From Loigolactobacillus rennini DSM 20253 (GTDB taxonomy: Bacteria; Bacillota; Bacilli; Lactobacillales; Lactobacillaceae): a DNA stretch of 64,000 nt. Where the stretch lies: positions 1-64,000 of the forward strand of contig NZ_AYYI01000005.1 of the NCBI RefSeq assembly GCF_001436505.1, in the 5' to 3' direction. Numbering within the stretch: position 1 is the stretch's first letter; the number at the start of each line of letters is the position of its first letter. The notes below the pieces were generated by a model that made no database searches, was not told where the DNA came from, and saw only the letters and a list, made by a program, of their open reading frames with translations. Of the stretch, positions 52,893 through 62,304 are shown in pieces. A program made the position numbers and the translations under genes.

Positions 52893-52978
52893 GTTTGCGC
52901 TAAGCATTATCATTGTATAACAATATACAATTATTCCATAGTTTAATGACTAATACAGATCAGTTTAGGAAATATTAA

Positions 52979-54088
52979 TTATAAGCTAGCCTTTAAATCT
53001 TTATATGGCAAATCCAAACTATCTGCCACAGCTTTTTCAACTAATTGGCCGTTGATGGTGTTGACACCGCTGCTGATAGTTGAGTCGGCTTGAATGGCTG
53101 CTTTAACGCCAGCTTTGCCAATTTCACTAGCATATTTGACAGTGATGTTAGTTAATGCATCTGTTGCAGTTTTCGGTACTGCGCCTGGTACGTTAGCGAC
53201 GGCATAGTGAATCACATCTTCAACGACATACACGGGGTCATCAAAAGTCGTGGCGTGAGTGGTTGTTTCACAAATCCCACCTTGGTCAATTGGAATGTCA
53301 ATGATGACAGAGCCTGGCTCCATGGACTGGACCATTTTTTTAGAAATCAGTTTAGGGGCTTTAGCACCCGGTAATAAAACAGCACCGATCACTAAATCAG
53401 CGTCCCTGATCGCTTTGGCTAAGTTATGGTGGTTAGAAAAGAGGGTCTGCACTTTTTCGTCAAATTCGTTATCAATCCGAGTTAGGGTTTGCGGGTTAAC
53501 GTCTAAAATAGTCACTTGAGCGCCCATGCCCACTGCGATTTTAGCAGCGTTGTAGCCGACTGTCCCACCGCCGACGATGACCACGTTGCACCGGGCAACG
53601 CCGGGAACACTGGCAATTAATTCGCCTTTGCCGCCGTATTGTTTTTGTAGGTACTGGCTACCTGTGATGATGGACATCCGACCTGCAACCTGACTCATTG
53701 GAATCAGTGCTGGTAGACTGCCATCAGGTGCGGTCATGGTTTCATAACCGATAGCGGTCACTTTATTTTCTAATAAGGCTTTGGTTAAATCAGGGTTTGC
53801 GGCTAAATGCAAGTAAGTGTACAAAATTAAACCAGGATGGAAATAGTGATATTCTTCTGCTAGTGGTTCTTTAACTTTCATGACAAGGTCTGAATGCCAT
53901 GCGTCATCTGCTGTTGCGACTTTCGCACCGGCGTCAATGTAGTCTTGGTCGGGGTAACCTGCCGCAATGCCAGCACCTTTTTCAACAACCACACGTTGAC
54001 CTGCATGAATTAAATTCATGACGCCAGATGGTGTGATCCCAACACGATTTTCATTATTTTTAATCTCTTTTGGGATACCAATTTGCAT
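52979..54088 (-). CDS. ald: Alanine dehydrogenase
   Basis: A cytosolic NAD enzyme (369 aa) that interconverts L-alanine and pyruvate plus ammonia. N-terminal IGIPKEIKNNENRVG, the catalytic lysine in MKVKEPL and histidine in YLHLAA, and the Rossmann motif VGGGTVGYNAA are all present. Length is standard. AAGGAGACG precedes the ATG. As a single gene it may balance pyruvate made by the citrate pathway encoded next door. Confidence 0.93.
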   Translation of the reverse strand: MQIGIPKEIKNNENRVGITPSGVMNLIHAGQRVVVEKGAGIAAGYPDQDYIDAGAKVATADDAWHSDLVMKVKEPLAEEYHYFHPGLILYTYLHLAANPDLTKALLENKVTAIGYETMTAPDGSLPALIPMSQVAGRMSIITGSQYLQKQYGGKGELIASVPGVARCNVVIVGGGTVGYNAAKIAVGMGAQVTILDVNPQTLTRIDNEFDEKVQTLFSNHHNLAKAIRDADLVIGAVLLPGAKAPKLISKKMVQSMEPGSVIIDIPIDQGGICETTTHATTFDDPVYVVEDVIHYAVANVPGAVPKTATDALTNITVKYASEIGKAGVKAAIQADSTISSGVNTINGQLVEKAVADSLDLPYKDLKASL

Positions 54089-54236
54089 ATCATTCGTCTC
54101 CTTAATTTAAGTTATATAAAACATTATATCGGTTTTGCTGCGATCATGGAAGCGTTTTGCTTTTGGCTAATGCGCTGTGATAGTGTGCTACACTGGTGCT
54201 ATAGTGTCATTAAATTCAAACTGGAGGGTAGCGTTA

Positions 54237-54488
54237 ATGGATAAAAAAGACGACTTACGACTAGATCCGCGTAAATTTGCGCAGTTAGTGGTAAAGTCAC
54301 ACCAAGTCTCTGATCAACAGGATCCAGAAGCCATCGTAAAACGCAAATTAACACTTTTTTTGACGGCCTATTATTTGGCAGAACGGTTCAATCAATTACA
54401 AAATACGACTTTTTCGGAAAATCCCGATCGTGCAGAATACAAAGCACTACTAAAGAAATTAGAAGAACAACGTTTCAGTGATTGGTAA
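54237..54488 (+). CDS. Small protein of unknown function
   Basis: 83 residues, highly charged, mostly helical, no membrane segment or signal. I do not recognise a family. ATG 54237 is chosen because GGAGGG lies nine bases upstream; a longer reading frame upstream has no ribosome binding site. It has its own terminator. Base use is like its neighbours, so it is probably a real gene. Confidence 0.65.
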   Translation: MDKKDDLRLDPRKFAQLVVKSHQVSDQQDPEAIVKRKLTLFLTAYYLAERFNQLQNTTFSENPDRAEYKALLKKLEEQRFSDW

Positions 54489-54524
54489 CTAGTTAATTGA
54501 ACCAGGATAGTGAAGTATGACAGC

Positions 54525-54552
54525 CCACGCTATATCGACGTGGGTTATTTTT
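54525..54552 (+). terminator. Terminator after the small unknown gene
   Basis: CCCACG pairs with CGTGGG (54525-54530, 54540-54545), then TTATTTTTT. Confidence 0.8.
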
Positions 54553-54593
54553 TATGGTCGCCAGTAAATTGTTCTTTTAGTGTACTTCTGTTA

Positions 54594-54607
54594 GTAAACG
54601 CTTCCAT
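54594..54607 (+). promoter_or_regulatory. cre site before the citrate operon
   Basis: AGTAAACGCTTCCA fits the CcpA consensus TGNAANCGNWNNCA at every defined position but the first. It lies 72 bases before the transporter gene. The promoter itself was not clear; no certain -35/-10 pair was found in 54553-54678. Confidence 0.6.
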
Positions 54608-54678
54608 CAAAAAGTAAATGCGCTTATGATTAATTTGTAGGATAAGTCATTACGAATACATAGTTAGAGGTGGAAATG

Positions 54679-56031
54679 ATGTTCTTAACGATTCTCGCAT
54701 ATGGCATGATCATTGTTTTTATGTTCGTGATCATGAAAAAGAAAATGTCGCCATTAACGTCGCTAATCATGGTCCCATTGATTTTTGCCTTGGTTGCTGT
54801 AGTCGCTGGAGTGTCATCGACTAAAGGTGGCATCGGTGATTGGGTGATGGATGGCTTAGCCACCACCTCCAATACTGGGATTATGTTGCTATTTGCCATC
54901 CTTTATTTTTCCATCATGTTAGATGCTGGGTTATTTGACCCGATCACCCAAAAAATGGTGCATTTTGCCAAAGGAGACCCGATGAAGGTGTTGATGGCAA
55001 CAGCGATTGTTGCCGCTGCGGTTTCGTTAAACGGTGATGGCACCACCACCACTTTAATTTGTTGTTCAGCTTTCATTCCAATTTATAAAAAGTTGAACAT
55101 GCGGATGATGAACTTAGGGGTCTTGGTAATTTTACAAAATACGATCATGAATTTATTGCCTTGGGGCGGTCCCACTGCGCGGGCCATGGCGGTACTGCAC
55201 GTTGATGCCAGTATTTTAGCTTATTTAGCACCGGGCATGGTGTTGTCGCTACTGTACGTCACCTTTTGGGTGGCACCGCACATGGGACGCGCGGAACGGA
55301 AACGGCTGGGCATTAAAGATCTGTCCAATGCCGAAATCGATGCGATGTTTGATGATGGCGATCCAGAAACAGAAGCCATGCGCCGGCCAGAACATTTTGC
55401 CATGAATGGGATCTTGACTTTGATCTTAATCGGTTGGTTAGTTGCTGGTTCCTTTATTAAAGCCATCTATGTCCCGCCGTTGATGTTATTTGCTGTGGGG
55501 ACTGTTTTAGCCTTGATCTACAATTATCCCAACCTTTCTGATCAGTCAAAGCGGATTGGTGCTAATGGCGGTGCCGCGGTACAAGTGGTGATTTTAGTTT
55601 TTGCGGCCGGCATCTTCATGGGACTTTTCCAAGGTTCCGGGATGGCCGATGCGTTAGCGAATAGTTTTACGGAAATCGTACCGAAGCAATTTGCTGGTTT
55701 CTGGGGAATCATCGTCACGTTGATTTCTGCGCCAGGGACGTTCTTCTTATCTAACGATGGGTTTTACTTTGGCGTCATGCCGGTGTTAGCAGAAGCTGGC
55801 CGAGCTTATGGCTTCACCAACATGAACATGGCACTGGCATCTTTAATGGGCCAAGCGTTCCATTTACTGTCACCATTAACTGCGTTCATCTACCTGTTAT
55901 TAAGGTTGACTGGTTTAGATATGGGTAAATGGCAACGGGAATCTGGTAAGTATGCGTTTTGGATTTTTGTGATCTTTATTGTCACCGTATTGTTGCTAGG
56001 CCACATGCCAGCGTTTATTCCACAAAGCTAA
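54679..56031 (+). CDS. Citrate transporter, CitMHS family
   Basis: A membrane symporter of about 450 residues and 11-12 segments, family CitMHS (metal-citrate:proton symport). Signatures are LNGDGTTTTLICCSAF and LPWGGPTARA in the first half, and SNDGFYFGVMPVL in the second. It opens the citrate operon, so citrate is the likely substrate, in complex with a divalent metal. I use ATG 54679, six bases after GAGGTG; two earlier codons crowd that site. Confidence 0.86.
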   Translation: MFLTILAYGMIIVFMFVIMKKKMSPLTSLIMVPLIFALVAVVAGVSSTKGGIGDWVMDGLATTSNTGIMLLFAILYFSIMLDAGLFDPITQKMVHFAKGDPMKVLMATAIVAAAVSLNGDGTTTTLICCSAFIPIYKKLNMRMMNLGVLVILQNTIMNLLPWGGPTARAMAVLHVDASILAYLAPGMVLSLLYVTFWVAPHMGRAERKRLGIKDLSNAEIDAMFDDGDPETEAMRRPEHFAMNGILTLILIGWLVAGSFIKAIYVPPLMLFAVGTVLALIYNYPNLSDQSKRIGANGGAAVQVVILVFAAGIFMGLFQGSGMADALANSFTEIVPKQFAGFWGIIVTLISAPGTFFLSNDGFYFGVMPVLAEAGRAYGFTNMNMALASLMGQAFHLLSPLTAFIYLLLRLTGLDMGKWQRESGKYAFWIFVIFIVTVLLLGHMPAFIPQS

Positions 56032-56045
56032 TGAGGAGGTAAAGT

Positions 56046-56393
56046 ATGTTTGGTTTTTTAAAACGGCGCGTTAAACGATCAAAGCCAGCTGTAGATGATT
56101 CGGCAAAAGTCACTAAAGTCGCCGTGAAAGCAAAACAGTGGCAGCCGGTTCCCCATTATTTACCAGTGGATCCACGGCAGCATTTACCGGTAGTACTGGC
56201 TGCAAGTGCCATTGTCGCCAGTCAAGCAACGACTTCAAAATTACAGTTTAAACGACTTTACCAACAAAATCCGGAAGCTAAGCGGGTCAGTTTAATTGCG
56301 ACTGCTTTAGCAGCGGCCACCAGCGGCCAGCAATTTGTTGTGAAGTCGATTAAAAAGAAAGTGAGTGACTCAGATCATGCTGAGAAAGTTTAA
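56046..56393 (+). CDS. Small basic protein of the oxaloacetate decarboxylase locus (OadH-like)
   Basis: A 115-residue, strongly basic protein with a weakly hydrophobic middle (LPVVLAASAIVASQ) and later ALAAATSG. No known domain was recognised. In enterococci a small gene called oadH occupies the same place before the biotin carrier gene, and this is probably its counterpart. Function unknown; it may help assemble the decarboxylase. Its end overlaps the next gene by 17 bases. Confidence 0.6.
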   Translation: MFGFLKRRVKRSKPAVDDSAKVTKVAVKAKQWQPVPHYLPVDPRQHLPVVLAASAIVASQATTSKLQFKRLYQQNPEAKRVSLIATALAAATSGQQFVVKSIKKKVSDSDHAEKV

Positions 56394-56781
56394 AATAAAA
56401 ATTGATGGACAAGAATATTTAGTGGAAATGGAAGAAGTGGGTGGCACACCAGCTAGTCAGCTGCAATCAGCGCCGCAACCTGCTGCTCAGCCGGTACCGC
56501 AACCAGTTCCGCAAGCTACCGCAGCTCAGCCCGCCCCGCAGCCAGCTAAACCGCAGTCTGCTGGAGAGGGCCAAGCAGTAACGGCGCCGATGCCAGGCAC
56601 CATCATTAAATTAATGGTGCAACCTGGTGAACAGGTAGCCAAAAACCAACCAGTAATGGTACTGGAAGCGATGAAGATGGAAAACGAAATCGTTGCACCT
56701 AAAGCAGGTGTGATCACCCAGCTTCAAGTGGATAAAAACGAAAAAGTTGATTCTGGCGCATTGTTGTTTAAATTACAGTAG
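56377..56781 (+). CDS. oadD: Oxaloacetate decarboxylase biotin carrier subunit (OadD)
   Basis: The biotin carrier (134 aa) of the membrane oxaloacetate decarboxylase. After a short N-terminal part comes a Pro/Ala/Gln-rich flexible linker (about 30-65). A biotinyl domain follows with the target lysine Lys100 in LEAMKMENEIVAP. ATG 56377 is preferred; GTG 56365 is possible. In many bacteria this domain is fused to OadA; here it is separate, as in enterococci and weissellas. Confidence 0.87.
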   Translation: MLRKFKIKIDGQEYLVEMEEVGGTPASQLQSAPQPAAQPVPQPVPQATAAQPAPQPAKPQSAGEGQAVTAPMPGTIIKLMVQPGEQVAKNQPVMVLEAMKMENEIVAPKAGVITQLQVDKNEKVDSGALLFKLQ

Positions 56782-56792
56782 GAGGAGCACAA

Positions 56793-57914
56793 ATGGCAAC
56801 CTTATTAGAGAGCATTACCAGCATTACAGGTGGCCAGATCATCATGATCTTGATTGGTTTGCTGCTCATTTATTTGGGAATCAAAAAAGAATACGAGCCG
56901 ACTTTGTTAGTTCCCATGGGCTTGGGGACCATTTTGGTTAATTTTCCTAAAACGGGTGTGTTGACACAGGTAACCGGCGGTACCAAAGCGATCGGCGTTT
57001 TAGATGTCTTATTTAAAGCTGGTATCGATACGGAATTATTTCCATTGTTGATCTTTATTGGGATCGGCGCGATGATTGACTTTGGCCCCTTGTTGCAAAA
57101 GCCATTCATGTTATTATTTGGCGCTGCGGCGCAATTTGGCATCTTTTTCACCGTGTTGGTCGCTGTCTTTTTTGGCTTTAACATTCAAGAAGCAGCTAGC
57201 ATCGGGATTATCGGTGCGGCAGATGGGCCGACTTCAATTTTTGTTTCCAACCAGTTAGCCCCTAATTTATTAGGTGCGATTACGGTAGCCGCCTATTCAT
57301 ACATGGCCTTGGTCCCAATTATTCAGCCAGCGGCGATTAAGTTAGTGACGACCAAAAAAGAACGTCGGATCCGCATGACTTACCGTGCTGAAAACGTCTC
57401 TAAAACCACTAAAATTTTGTTTCCGATCATCATTACTGTATTGGCTGGTTTGATTGCGCCAACGGCTTTACCATTGGTCGGTTTCTTGATGTTTGGTAAC
57501 TTACTGCGTGAATGTGGTGTGTTAGACCGACTTTCACAAACCGCACAAAATGAGTTGGTCAACATTGTTTCCATTTTATTAGGCTTAACCATTGCAGTGA
57601 AATTACAAGCCAATTTGTTTTTAAATGTCCAAACGTTATTGATCATCTGCTTTGGGTTAGTGGCCTTTATTATGGATTCTGTCGGCGGCGTTTTGTTTGC
57701 CAAGTTATTGAATTTGTTCCGTAAGCAAAAAATTAACCCGATGATTGGCGCAGCTGGGATCTCAGCTTTTCCAATGTCTAGCCGGGTGATTCAAAAAATG
57801 GCAACTGACGAAGACCCACAAAATTTTGTTTTAATGTATGCAGTGGGCGCCAACGTTTCTGGGCAAATTGCCTCGGTAATCGCAGGTGGCCTGTTACTTG
57901 CCTTTTTCAGTTAG
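56793..57914 (+). CDS. oadB: Oxaloacetate decarboxylase beta subunit (OadB)
   Basis: A membrane subunit of 373 residues and about nine segments that decarboxylates carboxybiotin. It has ELFPLLIFIGIGAMIDFGPL, the conserved aspartate motif GIIGAADGPTSIF and C-terminal FPMSSRVIQKM. In sodium pumps this step exports Na+; whether the LAB enzyme pumps is not certain. AGGAGGAG precedes the ATG. Confidence 0.9.
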   Translation: MATLLESITSITGGQIIMILIGLLLIYLGIKKEYEPTLLVPMGLGTILVNFPKTGVLTQVTGGTKAIGVLDVLFKAGIDTELFPLLIFIGIGAMIDFGPLLQKPFMLLFGAAAQFGIFFTVLVAVFFGFNIQEAASIGIIGAADGPTSIFVSNQLAPNLLGAITVAAYSYMALVPIIQPAAIKLVTTKKERRIRMTYRAENVSKTTKILFPIIITVLAGLIAPTALPLVGFLMFGNLLRECGVLDRLSQTAQNELVNIVSILLGLTIAVKLQANLFLNVQTLLIICFGLVAFIMDSVGGVLFAKLLNLFRKQKINPMIGAAGISAFPMSSRVIQKMATDEDPQNFVLMYAVGANVSGQIASVIAGGLLLAFFS

Positions 57915-57927
57915 GAGGAATGTGGTC

Positions 57928-58068
57928 ATGGCAGTGAATTGGACCGGAATCAAACAAGCATTTGAATTGATGGGTGTCGGTATGGGCGGCGTTTTCTTCG
58001 TCCTCTTTGTCATTTTCTTAGTGGCCAAATTATTGTTAAAAGTTTTTCCACCAGAAAAGGAGCAGTGA
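57928..58068 (+). CDS. Minimal gamma-like subunit of oxaloacetate decarboxylase
   Basis: Only 46 residues: a short N-terminal part, one membrane helix (GVGMGGVFFVLFVIFLVAKL) and KVFPPEKEQ. The pattern GxGMGGVFxxL is that of OadG gamma subunits, whose C-terminal metal-binding tail is absent here. It begins after TAGGAGG and ends two bases before citC. The gene is easily missed because of its size. Confidence 0.7.
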   Translation: MAVNWTGIKQAFELMGVGMGGVFFVLFVIFLVAKLLLKVFPPEKEQ

Positions 58069-58070
58069 TA

Positions 58071-59072
58071 ATGCCGCAACTAAAGCGCATTTGGCTGACA
58101 ATTAACCCCCAAGCTGCTCAAGCTTGGGAAGCGTTGCTTAAGCAAGCCGGTTTAACAGTCGATCGGCAAGTCAATTATACTTTAGGTTTATTTGAAAATG
58201 GCGAGTTACTGGCGACAGGGTCACTATTTGGTTCAATTATCAAAGCAGTCGCCGTTGCGCCTACCCATCGTGCTGAAAATTTATTGACCCCAATCATTCA
58301 AGGCTTGTTAGATCGATTGGATACGCTGCAGCAAACCCATGCGTTTGTGTACACCAAGCCTGCTACCAGCCGGTATTTTAGCGCGCTGGGTTTTCAAAAT
58401 TTGGTGCAAACCGGGCAAATTAGCTTGTTGGAATACGGTTATCCTGATTTTAATGACTATTTAAGTTTTTTAAGGCAGCATAAACGCCCTGGGTCGGCAG
58501 CGGCAATTGTCATGAATGCTGATCCAATGACAAAAGGGCACCTTTATTTAATTGAACAAGCTGCTCAAGCGAATCCAACAGTTTATGTTTTTGTCCTTTC
58601 TTCCCAGCAGGCTTTTTTTACGGCTGAGCAGCGTTTAGCGATGGTTAAGCAGGCAACAGCAACTTTAACTAATGTTGTCGTGCTGCCTACACGTGGTTAT
58701 TTGGTATCGCCAGCTACCTTTCCTAGTTATTTTTTAAAGGATCAAGCTGATTTGAATTTAGCGAAGCAACAAGCGTTGGTGGATGCTCAACTATTTCAGT
58801 ATAAATTAGCGCCGGTTTTACAAATTAATCAGCGCTATGTGGGAACAGAGCCACATTCACCAGTGACTGCGATTTATAATCAAGTATTAAAAGCCACCCT
58901 AGCGCCAACATTAAAATTGCAAATCGTACCGCGTTTGACGTGTGCTGGCCAAGTCATTTCTGCTTCGGCGGCCCGGCGCGCTTTACAAACTCGGGATTTT
59001 AATAGCTTAGAAAAACTGATTCCCCCAACAACGATAAATGATGTAAAGGAGTGTTACGATCATGGAAATTAA
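58071..59072 (+). CDS. citC: Citrate lyase ligase (CitC)
   Basis: A cytosolic ligase (333 aa) that acetylates the prosthetic group of the citrate lyase acyl carrier with acetate and ATP. An N-terminal acetyltransferase-like domain (1 to about 130) is followed by a nucleotidyltransferase domain with AAIVMNADPMTKGHLYLIEQA and C-terminal ISASAARRAL. ATG 58071 lies eight bases after AAAGGAG. It overlaps citD by 11 bases. Confidence 0.91.
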   Translation: MPQLKRIWLTINPQAAQAWEALLKQAGLTVDRQVNYTLGLFENGELLATGSLFGSIIKAVAVAPTHRAENLLTPIIQGLLDRLDTLQQTHAFVYTKPATSRYFSALGFQNLVQTGQISLLEYGYPDFNDYLSFLRQHKRPGSAAAIVMNADPMTKGHLYLIEQAAQANPTVYVFVLSSQQAFFTAEQRLAMVKQATATLTNVVVLPTRGYLVSPATFPSYFLKDQADLNLAKQQALVDAQLFQYKLAPVLQINQRYVGTEPHSPVTAIYNQVLKATLAPTLKLQIVPRLTCAGQVISASAARRALQTRDFNSLEKLIPPTTINDVKECYDHGN

Positions 59073-59367
59073 ACATTCAGCGCATGCAGGAACGTTAGAA
59101 TCAAGTGATTTAACTGTTACACTGCAGCCAGCGACTGCAGGAATTTCAATTGCGTTAACCAGTAGTGTGGCCAAGCAATTTGGCGACCAGATCAAGCAGG
59201 TGGTTACCGTAACGTTACAAAAATCAGGCATTCAAGCTGCTACTGTCAAGGTTAATGACAAAGGTGCATTGAATTGTACCATCAAAGCGCGGACCATTGT
59301 TGCCGCCTACCGGGCAGCGGATAAAACCGATTATGATTGGGAGGAGATCAACTCATGGATAAATTAA
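59062..59367 (+). CDS. citD: Citrate lyase acyl carrier protein (gamma)
   Basis: The acyl carrier of citrate lyase (101 aa). Ser14 in AGTLESSDL takes the triphosphoribosyl-dephospho-CoA group. The core NDKGALNCTIKARTIVAAYRA is typical. It overlaps citC upstream and citE downstream, so translation is coupled. Confidence 0.92.
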   Translation: MEIKHSAHAGTLESSDLTVTLQPATAGISIALTSSVAKQFGDQIKQVVTVTLQKSGIQAATVKVNDKGALNCTIKARTIVAAYRAADKTDYDWEEINSWIN

Positions 59368-60239
59368 GACGCACGATGATGTTTGTGCCAGGTGCCAATG
59401 CCGCGATGCTCCGGGATTGTACGCTATATGGTGCCGATTCAATCATGTTTGATTTAGAGGATGCGGTGTCCATGAAAGAAAAGGATACTGCCCGGATGTT
59501 AGTTTATTCTGCCTTAAAAACCTTTGATTATTCCAGTGTTGAAACGGTTGTCCGAATCAATGCGCTGGATTTTGGGGGTGTGCAAGACATTACCGCGATG
59601 GTTTTAGGTGGCATTCAAGTCATTCGTTTGCCAAAGACAGAAACCGCTCAAGATATTAAGGCTGTTGATGCCGCGATCACTAAAGTTGAAAAAGCTTATG
59701 ACATTCCAGTTGGGCGCACCCACATGATGGCTGCAATTGAAAGTGCTGCTGGTGTGCTTAATGCCCGCGAGATCGCCCAAGCCTCACCACGGATGATTGG
59801 GATTGCCTTAGGTGCAGAGGATTATTTAACATCACAGAAAACTTACCGTCATGAAGATGGGGCAGAATTGTCCTTTGCCCGTAATTTTATTTTACATGCA
59901 GCTCGGGAAGCCGGAATTGCAGCAATCGATACAGTTTATACTGATTTGGATAATGAAGCGGGATTGATCCGGGAAACAAAATTGATCAAGCAATTAGGCT
60001 TTGATGGTAAATCTGTGATTAATCCACGGCAAATTCCTGTGATTCACCAAATTTTTGCGCCGACACAAAAACAAGTGGTCAAAGCGCAAAAAATTGTCGC
60101 TGGTTTAAAGGAAGCGGAAGCTAAAGGTGCTGGTGTGGTTTCCGTCAATGGCCAAATGGTTGATAAACCAGTTGTTGAGCGGGCACAATTCACGCTGGAA
60201 TTAGCAAAAGCATCGAATATGGAAACGGAGGTAGACTAA
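59355..60239 (+). CDS. citE: Citrate lyase beta subunit (citryl-ACP lyase)
   Basis: The TIM-barrel lyase subunit (294 aa) that splits citryl-ACP into oxaloacetate and acetyl-ACP. RRTMMFVPGANAAML, MFDLEDAVSMKEKD, ALGAEDYLTS and GKSVINPRQIPVI are family hallmarks with acidic metal ligands. ATG 59355 has GGGAGGA upstream. Its TAA shares one base with the ATG of citF. Confidence 0.93.
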   Translation: MDKLRRTMMFVPGANAAMLRDCTLYGADSIMFDLEDAVSMKEKDTARMLVYSALKTFDYSSVETVVRINALDFGGVQDITAMVLGGIQVIRLPKTETAQDIKAVDAAITKVEKAYDIPVGRTHMMAAIESAAGVLNAREIAQASPRMIGIALGAEDYLTSQKTYRHEDGAELSFARNFILHAAREAGIAAIDTVYTDLDNEAGLIRETKLIKQLGFDGKSVINPRQIPVIHQIFAPTQKQVVKAQKIVAGLKEAEAKGAGVVSVNGQMVDKPVVERAQFTLELAKASNMETEVD

Positions 60240-61771
60240 TGGTTGAAAATAAATTAGGCCGGCAAATTCCGGAACCGTATGCTAGTCAATATGGTGTCTA
60301 TACAGGTGAGTTTACCCACATCAAACACTATCAGCGGGCTGCTGCTAAAGTGCAACCGGTTAAGCCACGGCAACCTAAACTGATGCAATCAATTCATGAT
60401 GCCATTGTCGCGACAGGGCTGAAAGATGGGATGACCATTTCCTTCCACCATCATTTCCGTGAAGGTGATTATGTCATGAACATGGTCATGGCAGAAATTG
60501 CCAAAATGGGGATTAAAAATCTTTCGTTAGCACCTAGCTCCATTTCTAACGTTCACGCGCCTTTGATTGATTACATTAAAAGTGGCGTGGTGACTAATAT
60601 TACTTCTAGTGGCTTAAGGGATAAATTAGGTGCGGCAATTTCTAACGGCATTATGGCAAACCCAGTGGTGATTCGTTCTCATGGTGGCCGGGCACGAGCA
60701 ATTGCCAGTGGCGACATTCACATTGATGTGGCTTTTTTAGGCGCGCCATCGGCTGATGAGTACGGCAATATTAATGGTGTTAATGGTAAAGCGACTTGTG
60801 GTTCTTTAGGCTACGCTAAAATTGATGCTAAGTACGCGGACAAAGTTGTGGCGATCACGGATACTTTGGTTCCGTACCCGAATACGCCGATTGCGATTCC
60901 ACAAACAGATGTAGATTATGTCGTTCAGGTCGATGCCATTGGTGACCCTAAAGGGATTGCTAAAGGCGCGGCTCGTTTTACAAAAGATCCAAAAGAATTA
61001 TTGATTGCACAATACGCTGCACAAGTGATTACAGCTTCTGACTATTTCAAACCAGGCTTTTCATTTCAAACCGGTAGTGGCGGTTCATCGTTAGCGGTCA
61101 CCCGTTATTTGAAACAGGCCATGGAAAAACAAAACGTGCACGCCAGCTTTGCTTTAGGCGGGATTACTAGCGCAATGGTTTCGCTGATGCGTGCGGGGCT
61201 GGTCGATAACTTATTAGATGTCCAAGACTTTGATCACCCTAGTGCAGAATCGTTGGCAGAAGATCCGCACCATTATGAAATCGATGCAGAAATGTATGCT
61301 AGTCCGTTATCTAAAGGCAGTGTGATCAATCAGTTAGACGTTGCGGTTTTGTCAGCTTTAGAAGTTGATACCAAGTATAATGTGAACGTGATTACCGGTT
61401 CTGACGGTGTTATCCGCGGTGCTAGTGGTGGTCACAGCGATACTGCAGCAGCTTGTAAAATGAGTTTGGTGATCGCCCCGTTAATTCGCGGTCGGATTCC
61501 AACTATTGTTGATGATGTGAATACTGTTGTCACACCGGGTGCTTCCGTGGATGTTGTGGTCACTGAAGTTGGCATTGCGATTAATCCTAAACGACAAGAC
61601 TTAATGGCCATGTTTAAAGATTTAAACGTACCACAATTTACCATTCAAGAGTTACGCGATAAAGCTTACGCAGTCACAGGCACACCGGCCAAGATTCACT
61701 ATGGCGACCGGCCAGTGGCGTTGATCGAATACCGGGATGGCACTTTAATCGATGTGGTTAATCATGTCTGA
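60239..61771 (+). CDS. citF: Citrate lyase alpha subunit (citrate:acetyl-ACP transferase)
   Basis: The transferase subunit (510 aa) that exchanges acetyl for citrate on the carrier protein. It has the CoA-transferase family I fold with GMTISFHHHFREGDYVMN, RSHGGRARAI, FQTGSGGSSLAVT and GASGGHSDTAA. Length matches known CitF. It overlaps citX by eight bases. Confidence 0.93.
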   Translation: MVENKLGRQIPEPYASQYGVYTGEFTHIKHYQRAAAKVQPVKPRQPKLMQSIHDAIVATGLKDGMTISFHHHFREGDYVMNMVMAEIAKMGIKNLSLAPSSISNVHAPLIDYIKSGVVTNITSSGLRDKLGAAISNGIMANPVVIRSHGGRARAIASGDIHIDVAFLGAPSADEYGNINGVNGKATCGSLGYAKIDAKYADKVVAITDTLVPYPNTPIAIPQTDVDYVVQVDAIGDPKGIAKGAARFTKDPKELLIAQYAAQVITASDYFKPGFSFQTGSGGSSLAVTRYLKQAMEKQNVHASFALGGITSAMVSLMRAGLVDNLLDVQDFDHPSAESLAEDPHHYEIDAEMYASPLSKGSVINQLDVAVLSALEVDTKYNVNVITGSDGVIRGASGGHSDTAAACKMSLVIAPLIRGRIPTIVDDVNTVVTPGASVDVVVTEVGIAINPKRQDLMAMFKDLNVPQFTIQELRDKAYAVTGTPAKIHYGDRPVALIEYRDGTLIDVVNHV

Positions 61772-62303
61772 GCAAGCCGTTTTAAATGGACCTGCCATTA
61801 CCTTAATGGAAATGCTAGCGGCACGAGATCAGCGGGTTGCACGCCAAAAGGAATTGTTAATAACTTATCCGCAAACTAGTTTGATTTCTGTGACCTTACG
61901 AGTTCCGGGTCCAGTGAAAACGGGAACGCAAATACATGGCGTGTTTAAACAATTGCTAGCTGATTTATTAACACAATTTAAAGCAACGTTAGTTTTTCAT
62001 GAGGCCCAACAATTAGCAACTGGTGATTTAGCTTTTTTAGTGGTGACACAACCACCAAGGCAGTTAAAGCAACAATTATTGCACTATGAACAACAACATC
62101 GTTTTTGTTTGTTATGTGATTTTGATGTGGTGTATTTGGCAGCTGGGCAACTACAACAAGTATCACGCCGTGAGTTGGGGATAGCTCCCCGGCGTTGTTT
62201 AGTTTGTGGCGGCGATGCAAAAGTTTGCAGCCGCACGCGTAAACATGGCATTAAAGCAGTGCAACAAGCAGTCGCCACAATTGTTCAAGGAGGGTTTTCC
62301 TAA
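61764..62303 (+). CDS. citX: Apo-citrate lyase phosphoribosyl-dephospho-CoA transferase
   Basis: This enzyme (179 aa) attaches the prosthetic group precursor to CitD. It shows FKQLLADLL and the C-terminal ELGIAPRRCLVCGGDAKVCSRTRKH block typical of CitX. The partner that makes the precursor, CitG, is not in the window and is expected further right. ATG 61764 lies within the end of citF. Confidence 0.9.
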   Translation: MSEQAVLNGPAITLMEMLAARDQRVARQKELLITYPQTSLISVTLRVPGPVKTGTQIHGVFKQLLADLLTQFKATLVFHEAQQLATGDLAFLVVTQPPRQLKQQLLHYEQQHRFCLLCDFDVVYLAAGQLQQVSRRELGIAPRRCLVCGGDAKVCSRTRKHGIKAVQQAVATIVQGGFS

Positions 62304-62304
62304 A

